Assembly (NCBI RefSeq): GCF_035539115.1
Contig: NZ_DATLJA010000043.1
Coordinates: forward strand, 89,264 to 153,263
Direction of reading: 5' to 3'
Length of the DNA: 64,000 nt
Source: Desulfitobacterium_A sp035539115
GTDB taxonomy: Bacteria; Bacillota; Desulfitobacteriia; Desulfitobacteriales; Desulfitobacteriaceae
The position numbers were made by a program, and so were the translations under genes. The notes under the pieces were generated by a model. It was not told the origin of the DNA, searched no databases, and saw only the letters and a list, made by a program, of their open reading frames with translations. Below, in pieces: positions 26,345 to 34,956 of the stretch; within the stretch, counting starts at the first letter, position 1; every line of letters starts with the position of its first letter.

Positions 26345-26516
26345 GGTAAGGTGATTATAGGTACGGTCAAAGGTAGCCTGGCATGATATTGGGATACACA
26401 ACCCCAATATCATGGCCTTAGCCGTTCTATTGACATGACGAAGGCAATATGAAGAGCAAGATCGATACCATCCAAGAAGTGGGCTTACGTGATAAAGTTA
26501 AAGTGATTATCTTATA
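26345..26516 (+). pseudogene. Remnant of a corrinoid (B12-binding) methyltransferase protein
   Basis: Three short pieces in order match a cobalamin-binding protein of the MtaC/MtbC type. GKVIIGTVKGSL (26345-26380) is followed after one extra base by HDIG, which makes up the normal GTVKGDLHDIG signature. NIMALAVLLT (26406-26435) corresponds to the usual DIVALSALLTTTM. After a further frame change comes MTKAMKSKIDTIQEVGLRDK (ending with a stop at 26516), the C-terminal part. About 30 residues of the middle are missing. It is a clear relic with at least two frameshifts and one deletion. A 12-bp inverted repeat (26382-26393 with 26403-26414) lies over the deletion point. Confidence 0.75.
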
Positions 26517-26627
26517 AAAAAATATTGGGTAATATGAAGATAAAAGTATCAGAAAAAGACAATCAATGAATGGGCTCTTAAAATAACGAAATTATAAGAG
26601 CACTAAATTTTAATAGGGTGGGTTATT

Positions 26628-28316
26628 ATGCCAGAATGCAGTGTATATTACCAACCGCAATCAATGGCCGATGCCTTGACGCTCCTTGCGAATTCCGAAG
26701 GAAGGTTGAAGCCTTTAGCTGGGGGAACGGATATTCTTCCGGCCATGAAGAAGGGTGAATTAAGGGATGTTGGATTAATTGACTTATCTAAGATTCCAGA
26801 CATTCGCAAGGTCAGTATCCAAGGAAACGTGATTAAATTGGGAAGTCTATGTACTTTTTCACAGATTGAAAACTCTCCTTTGATCAAGGATGAAGTACCT
26901 TTATTAGCTGAAGCCGCTGGGACAGTGGGTTCACCCCAAATTCGAAGTATTGGTACAATTGGAGGAAATATTGCCAATGCTTCACCCGCAGCAGATACGG
27001 TAAATGCAATGGTTGCGTTAGACGCAAAGGCTAAACTCGATTCGGCTGAGGGATCCCGTACAGTGCTTGTCAGTGAGTTATTATGTGGGGTCGGGAAAAC
27101 CAATATTCAGCCCGAGGATGCAGCAGATCTCGATCTTCAAGGAGCTCTTACTCTCAAAGTTTTAAGGAGTACGGTTGCTCACGCTAAGGTAAAAGGTTTC
27201 GACGTGACTGAAGCCATGAAGGTTCCAGGTGTCGTCAGAGTTTTTACGTACGAAGACATTCCGGGGATTAACGGTTACGGTATTATTGTTAAGGATCAAC
27301 CAGCCTTGACCGATAAGGTTCGTTTTAAGGGAGATGCTTTAGCACTGGTGGCTGCCGAAGATGAGGTAAGTGCTAAAAAAGCCCTCGAGTTGATTAAAGT
27401 TGATCTGGAAGAGCTTCCTCCTGTTTACGATGTCTGGAGTGCGATGAAGGAAGATGCACCAGCTATTCATGATAAAGGCAATATTCAACTGATTAGCAAG
27501 ATAAAAAAGGGTGATGTCGAGTCAGCGCTTAGACAGGCTGAAGTTGTGATTTCAAGGAGATATACGACGCAAAAGATTGAGCATTGCGCTATCGAAACTG
27601 AAGCTGGCGTGGCTTTCATGGATGAAGATGTACTTGTCATTAAAGTCTGCACTCAGAATCCTCATTATGATCGGAATGACGTCGCTCGTGTTTTGGGCCT
27701 TCCTATGAATAAAGTAAGAATCATTCAAATGGCGACCGGAGGAGGCTTTGGCGGGAAATTAGATATTTCTGTTCAATGTTTTCTTGGGTTGGCCGCACTT
27801 AAGTTAGGACGCCCCGTTAAAATGAATTATGACCGGCAGGAGTCTTTTATAGCTACCGGCAAGCGCCATCCCTTTTTTATCGACTATACTACAGCGTCGG
27901 ACAAAGAAGGAAAATTGTTGGCAGTCAAAGTCAAAGTCGTTGGCGATACGGGGGCCTATGCTTCCTATGGTCCAGCAACTTTAATCAGGGCGGGGGTACA
28001 CGCCACTGGGCCTTATGAAGTGCCTAATGTAGATATTGAAGTCCTTTGTGTTTATACCAACAATCCTTTCAGCGGAGCGATGAGAGGCTTCGGAACTCCT
28101 CAAATGGCTTTTGCGAGCGAGAGCCAGATGGATATCGTTGCACAAGCTCTAAAAATTAGTCCCCTGGAAATCCGGCGACGTAATATTGTTCATGAAGGCT
28201 CGATTACCGCTACTGGACAAAAATTGGAAGGTAGTATTGGGATTGGAAAAACGTTAGAGGCTGCCTGGGAAAAGGCTCTACAGGTTATGCCTGAGCTGGA
28301 GGCTAGATACAAATGA
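26628..28316 (+). CDS. ndhL: Nicotinate dehydrogenase FAD-subunit N-terminus fused in frame to large Mo subunit (NdhF'-NdhL)
   Basis: A 562-residue chimera. Residues 1 to about 163 are the N-terminal half of a CO-dehydrogenase-type FAD subunit, with both FAD motifs (AGGTDILPAM and TIGGNIANASPAAD), ending at CGVGKTNIQPED. From about 165 (AADLDLQGALTLKVLRSTV) it continues as the large molybdopterin subunit NdhL, with GGGFGGKLD and GAMRGFGTPQ. The FAD-subunit C-terminal domain, the whole 2x[2Fe-2S] subunit NdhS and about the first 25 residues of NdhL are missing, as expected from one deletion of roughly 0.9 kb. The intact enzyme hydroxylates nicotinate to 6-hydroxynicotinate. The stop overlaps ndhM. 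An assembly or strain-specific deletion is possible. Confidence 0.85.
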   Translation: MPECSVYYQPQSMADALTLLANSEGRLKPLAGGTDILPAMKKGELRDVGLIDLSKIPDIRKVSIQGNVIKLGSLCTFSQIENSPLIKDEVPLLAEAAGTVGSPQIRSIGTIGGNIANASPAADTVNAMVALDAKAKLDSAEGSRTVLVSELLCGVGKTNIQPEDAADLDLQGALTLKVLRSTVAHAKVKGFDVTEAMKVPGVVRVFTYEDIPGINGYGIIVKDQPALTDKVRFKGDALALVAAEDEVSAKKALELIKVDLEELPPVYDVWSAMKEDAPAIHDKGNIQLISKIKKGDVESALRQAEVVISRRYTTQKIEHCAIETEAGVAFMDEDVLVIKVCTQNPHYDRNDVARVLGLPMNKVRIIQMATGGGFGGKLDISVQCFLGLAALKLGRPVKMNYDRQESFIATGKRHPFFIDYTTASDKEGKLLAVKVKVVGDTGAYASYGPATLIRAGVHATGPYEVPNVDIEVLCVYTNNPFSGAMRGFGTPQMAFASESQMDIVAQALKISPLEIRRRNIVHEGSITATGQKLEGSIGIGKTLEAAWEKALQVMPELEARYK

Positions 28317-29308
28317 AAAAGCGTGGTTATGGAATAGGTACCATGTGGTATGGCATTGGCAATACAGCTAGTAATAATCCAGCAGGTGCCTTTGTTGATA
28401 TTTTGGATGATGGCACAGTTACTGTCTTAACTGGCTGCGCCGACATGGGCCAGGGATCAACGACAATCCTAGCGCAGATAGCGGCTGAGACGGTTGGGGT
28501 TTGTTTGGAGGATGTAGTCATAGTATCAGCTGATACCGGAGTTACGCCAGATGCGGGTGCCTCATCTGCATCCCGGCAGACGTATATTTCCGGTAATGCA
28601 GTTCGCTTGGCAGCAGAAAAAGCACGCGAGCCAATTCTTGCTAAAGCCGCTGATGTATTAAATATACCCATCCATACTGTGAGTCTGAAACAAGGTGAGG
28701 TATGGAATGGTGATCGTTCCAGTGGGTTGACTGTAAAAGAAATGATTACAAAGTGCCGTAGTGAGGGTACATTGACACTTGGACATGGTTTCTTTAATCC
28801 GGACACGACCAAGCTCGATCCTGAAAACGGACAGGGAAAGCCTTTTGCAACCTATGCTTTTGCAACTCAGGTCGCTGAAGTCATCGTGGATACCGAAACA
28901 GGTCTGATCGAAGTCACCAAGATTGTAGCAGCTCATGATGTTGGCAAGGCGATCAATCCGCAAAGCGTGGAAGGGCAAATCGAAGGCGGCTGTGCGATGG
29001 GATTAGGATATGCCTTGCTTGAAGAGGTCATCATCAAAGACGGAGTAATAAAGAATCCGGCAATGTCTACTTATCTTGTCCCTACCTCCATGGATGTTCC
29101 AGAAGTATATCCCATTATCATCGAAGAATTAGAAACCAGCGGCCCTTATGGGGCCAAAGGGGTAGGGGAACCTGCCTTGGTACCCACTGCTGCGGCTATT
29201 ACTAATGCTGTTACCGATGCCTTGGGCATTCGCATTTACGATTTGCCGATGACCCCTGAGAGGGTCATAGCAGCAATAAAGTCGGCAAAGGAAGAAAAAT
29301 CTGACTAA
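28313..29308 (+). CDS. ndhM: Nicotinate dehydrogenase, small molybdopterin subunit
   Basis: The C-terminal half of a xanthine-dehydrogenase-family molybdenum subunit as a separate 331-residue protein. Splitting of the Mo protein into NdhL and NdhM is the hallmark of E. barkeri nicotinate dehydrogenase, so this supports the assignment. GCADMGQGSTTILAQ contacts the molybdopterin, and GPYGAKGVGEPALVP contains the conserved active-site glutamate of the family. The ATG overlaps the upstream stop (ATGA). Unlike ndhL it looks intact. The final gap of 187 bp to the xdhC gene holds no recognisable element. Confidence 0.9.
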   Translation: MKKRGYGIGTMWYGIGNTASNNPAGAFVDILDDGTVTVLTGCADMGQGSTTILAQIAAETVGVCLEDVVIVSADTGVTPDAGASSASRQTYISGNAVRLAAEKAREPILAKAADVLNIPIHTVSLKQGEVWNGDRSSGLTVKEMITKCRSEGTLTLGHGFFNPDTTKLDPENGQGKPFATYAFATQVAEVIVDTETGLIEVTKIVAAHDVGKAINPQSVEGQIEGGCAMGLGYALLEEVIIKDGVIKNPAMSTYLVPTSMDVPEVYPIIIEELETSGPYGAKGVGEPALVPTAAAITNAVTDALGIRIYDLPMTPERVIAAIKSAKEEKSD

Positions 29309-29495
29309 AAAATCACATTTCTCTTTGATAAGGATCGATCCCAGCGCCATCCGAAGGAGTTGGGTTTGAGTCCCTGTATTTAAATGGGAAAAGCTAAGCG
29401 TATTTTTTTTTAGATCTTTTCCCAGAGAATAAGTTTAAATAACTTGATCCAGCAACTCTCTGGATTGAGTTCCCCTTAGGGATGGAGTGCTAATA

Positions 29496-30332
29496 ATGCA
29501 AAATTATTATTTAAAACTTAATGAAATGATTGAATCCCATCAGGTGGGGGCAAGTGGGTTAGTGGTTGCTGGCGACTCAGAGATTTTGCCCACGGGGACT
29601 AAATTTATCGTCAGTGAAACGGGAGAAATCCTTGCAGGAAACATCTCTAAAGACATGATCAATGTGATTATAGGGAATCTTTTAAAGAGTATTCAGAGTA
29701 AAACTCCACAGAGTTTAACCTTATCTAAAACTGATCCTGCATTTTTTTCTTCATCCTTATCCGTATCTTCTTCTTTAACCTCAGACCTAACAATTTTTAT
29801 CGACCCTATCTATCCACAACCACGCTTAATTATTTTGGGAGGAGGACATATTGCGCTTCCCCTTGTCAAACTGGGCAAGCTCATGGACTTTCAAGTTACC
29901 GTAGTTGATGACCGGCCTTTCTTCGCCAATTCTATGCGATTTGCGGAGGCTGACGAAGTCATCTGTGAGAACTTTGAAAAGGCTTTCCAGAGATTGTCTA
30001 TAGATTCAAACACTTTTGTTGTAATTGTGACGCGTGGCCATCGTTATGATCAATTGTGTCTAGAGGAGGTACTTAACACCGCAGTTAAACCCGCGTATAT
30101 TGGAATGATCGGGAGTCGGCGTAAGGTTACCACGATTATGAATAACTTACAAGAGAATGGAATTCCAGAGGAGGTACTTAACCCAGTTTATGCACCTATT
30201 GGACTGGATATTGGTGCTCAAACACCCGAAGAAATTGCGCTTAGCATTCTTGCTGAAATGGTGATGATCAAGCGTTATGGGTATAGTGACGGCTTGAAGA
30301 ACCAAGCAAGGGGGGAGAAGATCAATGGATAA
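29496..30332 (+). CDS. XdhC-family Mo-hydroxylase maturation factor, Rossmann domain protein
   Basis: Maturation protein that delivers sulfurated (or selenium-bearing) molybdenum cofactor to hydroxylases. This 278-residue chain contains the C-terminal XdhC Rossmann domain, with PRLIILGGGHIALPLVKLG, TVVDDRPFFANSMRF and MIGSRRKV. The ATG at 29496 has GGAG eight bases upstream; a GTG three codons earlier is less likely. The N-terminal XdhC/CoxI domain is on the next gene, which starts eight bases before this one ends, so the two probably act as one unit. Confidence 0.85.
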   Translation: MQNYYLKLNEMIESHQVGASGLVVAGDSEILPTGTKFIVSETGEILAGNISKDMINVIIGNLLKSIQSKTPQSLTLSKTDPAFFSSSLSVSSSLTSDLTIFIDPIYPQPRLIILGGGHIALPLVKLGKLMDFQVTVVDDRPFFANSMRFAEADEVICENFEKAFQRLSIDSNTFVVIVTRGHRYDQLCLEEVLNTAVKPAYIGMIGSRRKVTTIMNNLQENGIPEEVLNPVYAPIGLDIGAQTPEEIALSILAEMVMIKRYGYSDGLKNQARGEKING

Positions 30333-30687
30333 TAAGGTAATCGAAACAATCAATCAACTTGTTGGAGAGGTGCGGTCAATTCGAGACTCTCAATCTGAAA
30401 TGGCTCTTCCACGTTCTGCTGCTGTAGCCACGATTATATCCACTTTGGGTTCTACTCCACGGAAAGCAGGGGCACAAGTTCTTTTCTTCCGAGATGGGCA
30501 GATCGTCGGAACAATCGGCGGGGGATGTGGCGAAGCAGAAGTTCGGCAGCATGCATTGCGGGTGATAGATCAAGCTAAGCCGGCCGTGGTAGACATTAAT
30601 CTAACACATGAAGTGGCTGAAGACGACGGGATGGTATGCGGCGGAGTGATGAAAGTGTATATTGAACCGGCAACGTATTCACCATAA
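30325..30687 (+). CDS. XdhC/CoxI N-terminal domain protein
   Basis: A 120-residue protein equal to the N-terminal domain of XdhC. It carries AVATIISTLGSTPRKAGAQ, then GTIGGGCGEAEV and a C-terminal DDGMVCGGVMKVYIEP, whose two cysteines are the conserved pair of this domain. Together with the preceding gene it makes a complete XdhC, but split and in swapped order. The ATG lies within the end of the upstream gene after a GGGGGAG site. Confidence 0.85.
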   Translation: MDNKVIETINQLVGEVRSIRDSQSEMALPRSAAVATIISTLGSTPRKAGAQVLFFRDGQIVGTIGGGCGEAEVRQHALRVIDQAKPAVVDINLTHEVAEDDGMVCGGVMKVYIEPATYSP

Positions 30688-30720
30688 ACATCCTTTAGAC
30701 AGAGATACTAAGAGAACAAG

Positions 30721-31572
30721 ATGAAAAAGGATGAGAAAATGAGAAAGAAATTAACTGGGCCTATCGTGCTGGTCCGTGGAGCGGGAGAACAAGCAAGTGG
30801 GGTTGGCTGGGCCTTAGCGAAAGCAGGATACCGTGTAATAATGACCGAGGTAGAGCAGCCCCTCATGGTTCGCTGGCCTGTCTGCTTTGGTACCGCTGTG
30901 AGAGAAGAACAGTGGACGGTAGAAGGGCTCACATCTCGACGGGTGACAAGCGTAGAGAAATGTAAAAAAATTTGGGAGAACGGAGAGATTCCGGTTTTGG
31001 TTGATTCCGAATTAAAATGTTTGTCGACTCTTCAGCCTGCTGTTCTTGTCGATGGAATTATGGCCAAACGAAATAGTGGAACCCATCTACATATGGCCCC
31101 GTTGACTATCGGTTTGGGGCCAGGCTTTACTGCAGGGGAGGATATTCATCTAGTTATTGAAACGAACCGCGGGCATAATTTAGGGCGGATTATTAAGTCT
31201 GGAACAGCTGAGCCCAATACCGGCATCCCTGGAAATATCGCAGGCTATACTTGGGAGCGAGTCATCTATTCCCCCTGTTCAGGGATTTTTCGGACGAAAC
31301 AAAAAATTGGGGAAGTGGTGGCAATTGGTGATGTGTTAGGATTGGTTGAAGATGAAACAATCCATGAAGAACAGGTGCTTTCTCCCATAGAAGGTGTGTT
31401 ACGGGGATTGCTATGGACAAGTACCCGAGTAGGTCGACATGTTAAGATCGGGGATATTGATCCTCGGGGGAAAGTGGAATACTCTAAGACGATCTCTGAA
31501 AAGGCCCGGGCCATTGGGGCAGCGGTTCTGCTTAGTATTTTGGAACAGGAACAGAACGAAAAAGTTGAATAA
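30721..31572 (+). CDS. yqeB: YqeB-type selenium-dependent molybdenum hydroxylase accessory protein
   Basis: A 283-residue protein of the EF2563/YqeB family, found with molybdenum hydroxylases that carry a labile, non-selenocysteine selenium. It opens with VLVRGAGEQASGVGWALAKAG (Rossmann-like, shown here across its motif) and has GLGPGFTAGEDIHLVIETNRG in the middle; the C-terminal part is a barrel-like domain. E. barkeri nicotinate dehydrogenase is exactly such a selenium enzyme, so the context is coherent. Start uncertain between ATG 30721 and ATG 30739; neither has a strong ribosome site. Confidence 0.85.
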   Translation: MKKDEKMRKKLTGPIVLVRGAGEQASGVGWALAKAGYRVIMTEVEQPLMVRWPVCFGTAVREEQWTVEGLTSRRVTSVEKCKKIWENGEIPVLVDSELKCLSTLQPAVLVDGIMAKRNSGTHLHMAPLTIGLGPGFTAGEDIHLVIETNRGHNLGRIIKSGTAEPNTGIPGNIAGYTWERVIYSPCSGIFRTKQKIGEVVAIGDVLGLVEDETIHEEQVLSPIEGVLRGLLWTSTRVGRHVKIGDIDPRGKVEYSKTISEKARAIGAAVLLSILEQEQNEKVE

Positions 31573-31656
31573 AAAATCTGGTTTTGCTTTTCCCATTTAT
31601 TCTAAATTACATGGTTTCATAAGCCCTAATACAGTCGATATAAGCTTTGGGTGTGA

Positions 31657-31914
31657 ATGATGAGTCAGGATGTTCAACCCAGTTCAGTACGCGCAGGTTT
31701 GGATCAGCTGAATGCCAGCCTGCAAAAGTTACCGCCCTTTTCCTATACTGGAGAATTCGCAACTCGCTCTGTGGCAGAGCCGCTCGGATTACCTAAGCAA
31801 GACGTTAATAAGGATCAGGCACTTGAGGCAGCGAAGGACTTTTTAGTAAAAGTGGGTTCTCCGGGTGTTAAGCATTCCCATTTCAGTCTAACAATTAAGC
31901 TCCTACAACTTTAA
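31657..31914 (+). pseudogene. Truncated, diverged copy of ypeB
   Basis: About 70 residues (31670-31880, from QDVQPSSVRAGLDQLN to KVGSPGV) match residues within YpeB encoded at about 3035-3230, with mostly synonymous base differences. Both ends are cut: there is no anchor before it, and after GSPGV the frame runs into unrelated sequence and a stop. It lies at the right end of the nicotinate island, while the complete ypeB lies at the left end. The divergence pattern suggests an orthologous copy from a related strain rather than a fresh duplication. Confidence 0.85.
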
Positions 31915-32022
31915 TTCTTTTGTTTGATTTAATAAAATATTTGTAACTATTCAGGTATCCATTTAAAATCCCTGCCGGACTCGGGAGGCCACTGAAAAAG
32001 TAACACATGAGGATCCAATATT

Positions 32023-32070
32023 AAAAAGAGCTAGAATTACGTAGAAATAAGTAATTCTGGCTCTTTTTTT
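32023..32070 (+). terminator. Terminator at the right end of the island
   Basis: A long stem (AAAAAGAGCTAGAATTAC at 32023-32040 with GTAATTCTGGCTCTTTTT at 32051-32068, one G-U pair) with a 10-base loop and a T-run. It would isolate the island from the DUF1934-argS genes. Confidence 0.85.
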
Positions 32071-32195
32071 GATACAAGCTTTTGAACCATCTAACGTTGT
32101 TGCTTGGCGGCCTAAAAAGAATATCTGACAGAATGAGCTGCTTTGAGCTATAATTTTTATAGACGATTTGAAAAAGGGGAAAAGGAAGGAAAAAG

Positions 32196-32630
32196 GTGTT
32201 GCGTAAGTCGGTACTGATCCAGGTGAAAGGGACACAGGTTTATCCGGACGGAAGAGAAGATAAGCAGGATTTCCAAACTATTGGTTCGTTTTACAAGCGA
32301 CAAGGCGATTATTATATAATTTACCAAGAATCCGAAGCGACGGGAATGACTGGAGTTTCGACGACGCTACGGGTTGAGAAGAACAAGCTGACCTTAAACC
32401 GGATGGGTTCTGCTGAACAACGGCAAATTTTTGAACCGGGGGTTCTTTATTACTCGACTTATGTGACTTCATTTGCTTCAATTTATCTCAGCGCCTTGAC
32501 GGAAGAAATGGAGATTGGCTTGACAGAGCTGGGCGGACATATTACTCTAAAATATAACCTATTCACTGATGATGAGAAAATCAGTCAAAATACCCTAATG
32601 ATTATGATAAAGGAGGATACTCCTCAATGA
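32196..32630 (+). CDS. DUF1934 (YwiB-like) beta-barrel protein
   Basis: Small cytosolic protein of 144 residues, all-beta, of the lipocalin-like DUF1934 family. The usual points are KGTQVYPDGREDKQDFQTIG near the start, YYIIYQESEATGMTGVSTTL, and the C-terminal GHITLKYNLF. Function is not established; in Firmicutes the gene commonly sits directly before argS, as here, with a 4-base overlap (ATGA). Start taken as GTG 32196, with AAGGAAGG upstream; TTG directly after it is an alternative. Confidence 0.85.
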   Translation: MLRKSVLIQVKGTQVYPDGREDKQDFQTIGSFYKRQGDYYIIYQESEATGMTGVSTTLRVEKNKLTLNRMGSAEQRQIFEPGVLYYSTYVTSFASIYLSALTEEMEIGLTELGGHITLKYNLFTDDEKISQNTLMIMIKEDTPQ

Positions 32631-34312
32631 GTTTATATGAAGAAATCAAAGAAAAGGTCATGGTCAATTTAACTCTGGCGGCTCAATCCGCTCAAACCGC
32701 TGGGGAATTGACCTTTGAGAGTTTACCAAATTTCGTTTTGGAAGAACCTCGGGAAAAACAACATGGGGATTTAGCCACAAACTTAGCGATGGTTTTAACC
32801 AAACAAGCCCATAAGTCTCCCCGCGAAATTGCCGGAATTCTTCTTAAGTATTTTGTTACGGAGGGAACCTGGATCGAAGCGAGTGAAATTGCTGGACCTG
32901 GTTTTATCAACTTTAAGCTGGATTCGACCTGGTTGACGGGAGTGATTCCTCAGATCTTGGACCAAGGAGAAGATTACGGGAAGGTCAACCTCGGACAAGG
33001 TAAAAAAGTTCAGGTTGAGTTCGTTAGTGCTAATCCGACAGGGCTTCTTCATATGGGAAATGCGCGGGGCGCAGCATTAGGTGATAGTTTGGCTTCGCTT
33101 CTGACCATGGCTGGATACGAAGTGAGCCGTGAATTTTATATCAATGATGCTGGTAATCAGATTCATAATTTCGCTCTTTCGTTGGAAGCACGCTATCTTC
33201 AACAGCTAGGTCAGGACGTTCCTTTTCCTGAAGAGGGATATCATGGGGAAGACCTGATCGATACGGTCAAAGGTCTAATAGCCAAGGTCGGGGATAAATA
33301 CCTTAATGTTGACGCGGAGCTTCGTCGCGAGTTTTTAGTCCGTTATGCCCTGGAGGAAAAATTAACTCAAATTCGTCAGACCCTCGCTGATATGGGTGTG
33401 CACTATGACGTATGGTTTAGTGAACAATCCCTACATGACTCGGGAGCAGTCAAAAAAGCAATGGAGGACCTCGAGAAGAAAGGGTATATCTATGAGAAAG
33501 AGGGCGCGCTTTGGATGAAGTCTACCCTTTTCGGGGACGAAAAGGATGAGGTGGTCGTTCGCAGCAACGGGACGCCAACATATTTTGCGGCAGATATCGC
33601 CTATCATCGGAATAAATTTGAGCGCGGGTTTGATCAGGTGATTAATATTTGGGGAGCAGATCATCATGGGCATGTCGCCCGGATGAAGGGTGCTATGTCG
33701 GCACTCGGTTATGATCCAGAACAGTTGGAAATTATCTTGATGCAGCTCGTACGTCTGATCCAAGATGGCGAAGTAGTCCGGATGTCCAAGCGCTCAGGTC
33801 AATACATTAGCCTACGTGAATTATTGGATGAAGTGGGAAAGGATGCTGCTCGGTTCTTCTTTATCATGCGAGATCCAGATTCCACCGTTGAATTTGATCT
33901 AGATTTGGCCAAGACGGAGTCTTCAGATAATCCGGTTTATTATGTCCAATATGCGTATGCGCGTTTGTGCAGTATTCTCCGACAAGCGGAGGAGTTAGGG
34001 TATGAATACTTGGAGATTCCATCGCAAGCGGAGTTGTCTCGTTTAGATAGCACGGAGGAACGAGATCTCCTTAAAAAACTGGCGGATTTACCCTCGGAGA
34101 TTAGCATTGCAGCGCGTTTAAGAGAGCCCCATCGGATGGCCCACTATGTGCTGGATTTGGCGTCGTTGTTCCATACATTTTATAACAGTCAACGGGTACT
34201 CGTTGAAGAGGAAAGTCTGCGGAAGGTTCGTTTATCTTTAATTCGTGCGACGAAGCAAGTTCTAGCGAACGTTTTAGGAATTCTCGGTGTTACAGCGCCA
34301 GAACGAATGTAA
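32627..34312 (+). CDS. argS: Arginyl-tRNA synthetase
   Basis: Class Ia aminoacyl-tRNA synthetase, charging tRNA-Arg. The 561-residue protein has an N-terminal Arg-tRNA-synthetase domain (about 5-90), the HIGH-type motif in SANPTGLLHMGNARGAA, the KMSKS-equivalent VVRMSKRSGQYISL, and a C-terminal DALR anticodon-binding domain (about 440-561) ending in LGVTAPERM. All are intact and full-length. Translation is coupled to the preceding DUF1934 gene. No T-box leader was found. Confidence 0.97.
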   Translation: MSLYEEIKEKVMVNLTLAAQSAQTAGELTFESLPNFVLEEPREKQHGDLATNLAMVLTKQAHKSPREIAGILLKYFVTEGTWIEASEIAGPGFINFKLDSTWLTGVIPQILDQGEDYGKVNLGQGKKVQVEFVSANPTGLLHMGNARGAALGDSLASLLTMAGYEVSREFYINDAGNQIHNFALSLEARYLQQLGQDVPFPEEGYHGEDLIDTVKGLIAKVGDKYLNVDAELRREFLVRYALEEKLTQIRQTLADMGVHYDVWFSEQSLHDSGAVKKAMEDLEKKGYIYEKEGALWMKSTLFGDEKDEVVVRSNGTPTYFAADIAYHRNKFERGFDQVINIWGADHHGHVARMKGAMSALGYDPEQLEIILMQLVRLIQDGEVVRMSKRSGQYISLRELLDEVGKDAARFFFIMRDPDSTVEFDLDLAKTESSDNPVYYVQYAYARLCSILRQAEELGYEYLEIPSQAELSRLDSTEERDLLKKLADLPSEISIAARLREPHRMAHYVLDLASLFHTFYNSQRVLVEEESLRKVRLSLIRATKQVLANVLGILGVTAPERM

Positions 34313-34427
34313 TAGGTTTATGTTTTGATTTCTTTTATTTTTTATGGCGCAGCAGGAATTTTTAGGGATGGGTCGAATATATTGATTTAAATTTAGCTCG
34401 ATCAGCAGTGAAGGACGGTGGAATTAT

Positions 34428-34874
34428 TTGACCCATCCATTTACATCGAAAGAGCAATCGTCTGATACAGATATTGCCTATCAACTTCTTTTAGTCCAAG
34501 GCCATTCCATGTACTATTATGATTTAATTCAAAATGTCCTTAAATCGAGGAATCTTTTGATTGAACCTAGTCAAGTTTCGGCGGTGTTAACGCAAATCAA
34601 CTTGGACACTCGTTTTTCATACCTGGGGAAGGGTGAATGGGGCCTTACAGCTTGGGTTCCAAGCCGTAGTTCGCGTAAGTTATCATCACTTAGTTCGCTA
34701 AGCAAAGGATTAGTCGAAAATGACGACGAGGCAGATTTGGATGAGGAAAAAGAGCCGCTTGTCGAGGAAGGCCTAGATGAAGAATCAGATGAAGAAGTGA
34801 AAGGATCGGATGCGTTTCAGGAAGTCTCCTATAAAAAGCCTAGTCATCGTTCTGATGAGGATTCTTGGAATTAA
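34428..34874 (+). CDS. rpoE: RNA polymerase delta subunit
   Basis: Firmicute-specific RNA polymerase subunit that improves recycling and promoter selectivity. Of its 148 residues, the first ~85 form the winged-helix HARE-HTH domain (AYQLLLVQGHSMYYYDLIQN ... RFSYLGKGEWGL). The rest is a very acidic tail rich in D and E, which mimics nucleic acid. Start is TTG at 34428 with a GGACGGTGG site; no ATG is available ahead of the domain. It precedes pyrG as in Bacillus. The terminator that follows is part of the pyrG leader, since a promoter lies before it. Confidence 0.88.
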   Translation: MTHPFTSKEQSSDTDIAYQLLLVQGHSMYYYDLIQNVLKSRNLLIEPSQVSAVLTQINLDTRFSYLGKGEWGLTAWVPSRSSRKLSSLSSLSKGLVENDDEADLDEEKEPLVEEGLDEESDEEVKGSDAFQEVSYKKPSHRSDEDSWN

Positions 34875-34909
34875 TTTGCGCTTTCTGCGGGTTCCTGTCG
34901 CTCTCGATA

Positions 34910-34938
34910 TTGACAGTGCCGAATAATGTGGCTAAAAT
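34910..34938 (+). promoter_or_regulatory. Sigma-A promoter of pyrG
   Basis: TTGACA (34910-34915) and TAAAAT (34933-34938) with a 17-bp spacer, a near-consensus promoter. Transcription should start near 34945, so the next hairpin lies in the untranslated leader. Confidence 0.75.
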
Positions 34939-34956
34939 GAAGAGTGGTGGTAAAAT

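Noticed and set aside
26378..26394. Sigma-54 promoter upstream of the dehydrogenase genes (TGGCATGATATTGGG)
   Set aside because: The -12 element reads GG instead of GC, and the sequence is part of the corrinoid-protein remnant (HDIG codons).
31920..32195. T-box leader for argS
   Set aside because: No specifier-loop features or conserved T-box sequence; the hairpin is a plain terminator with a 5' T-run and lies before the DUF1934 gene.
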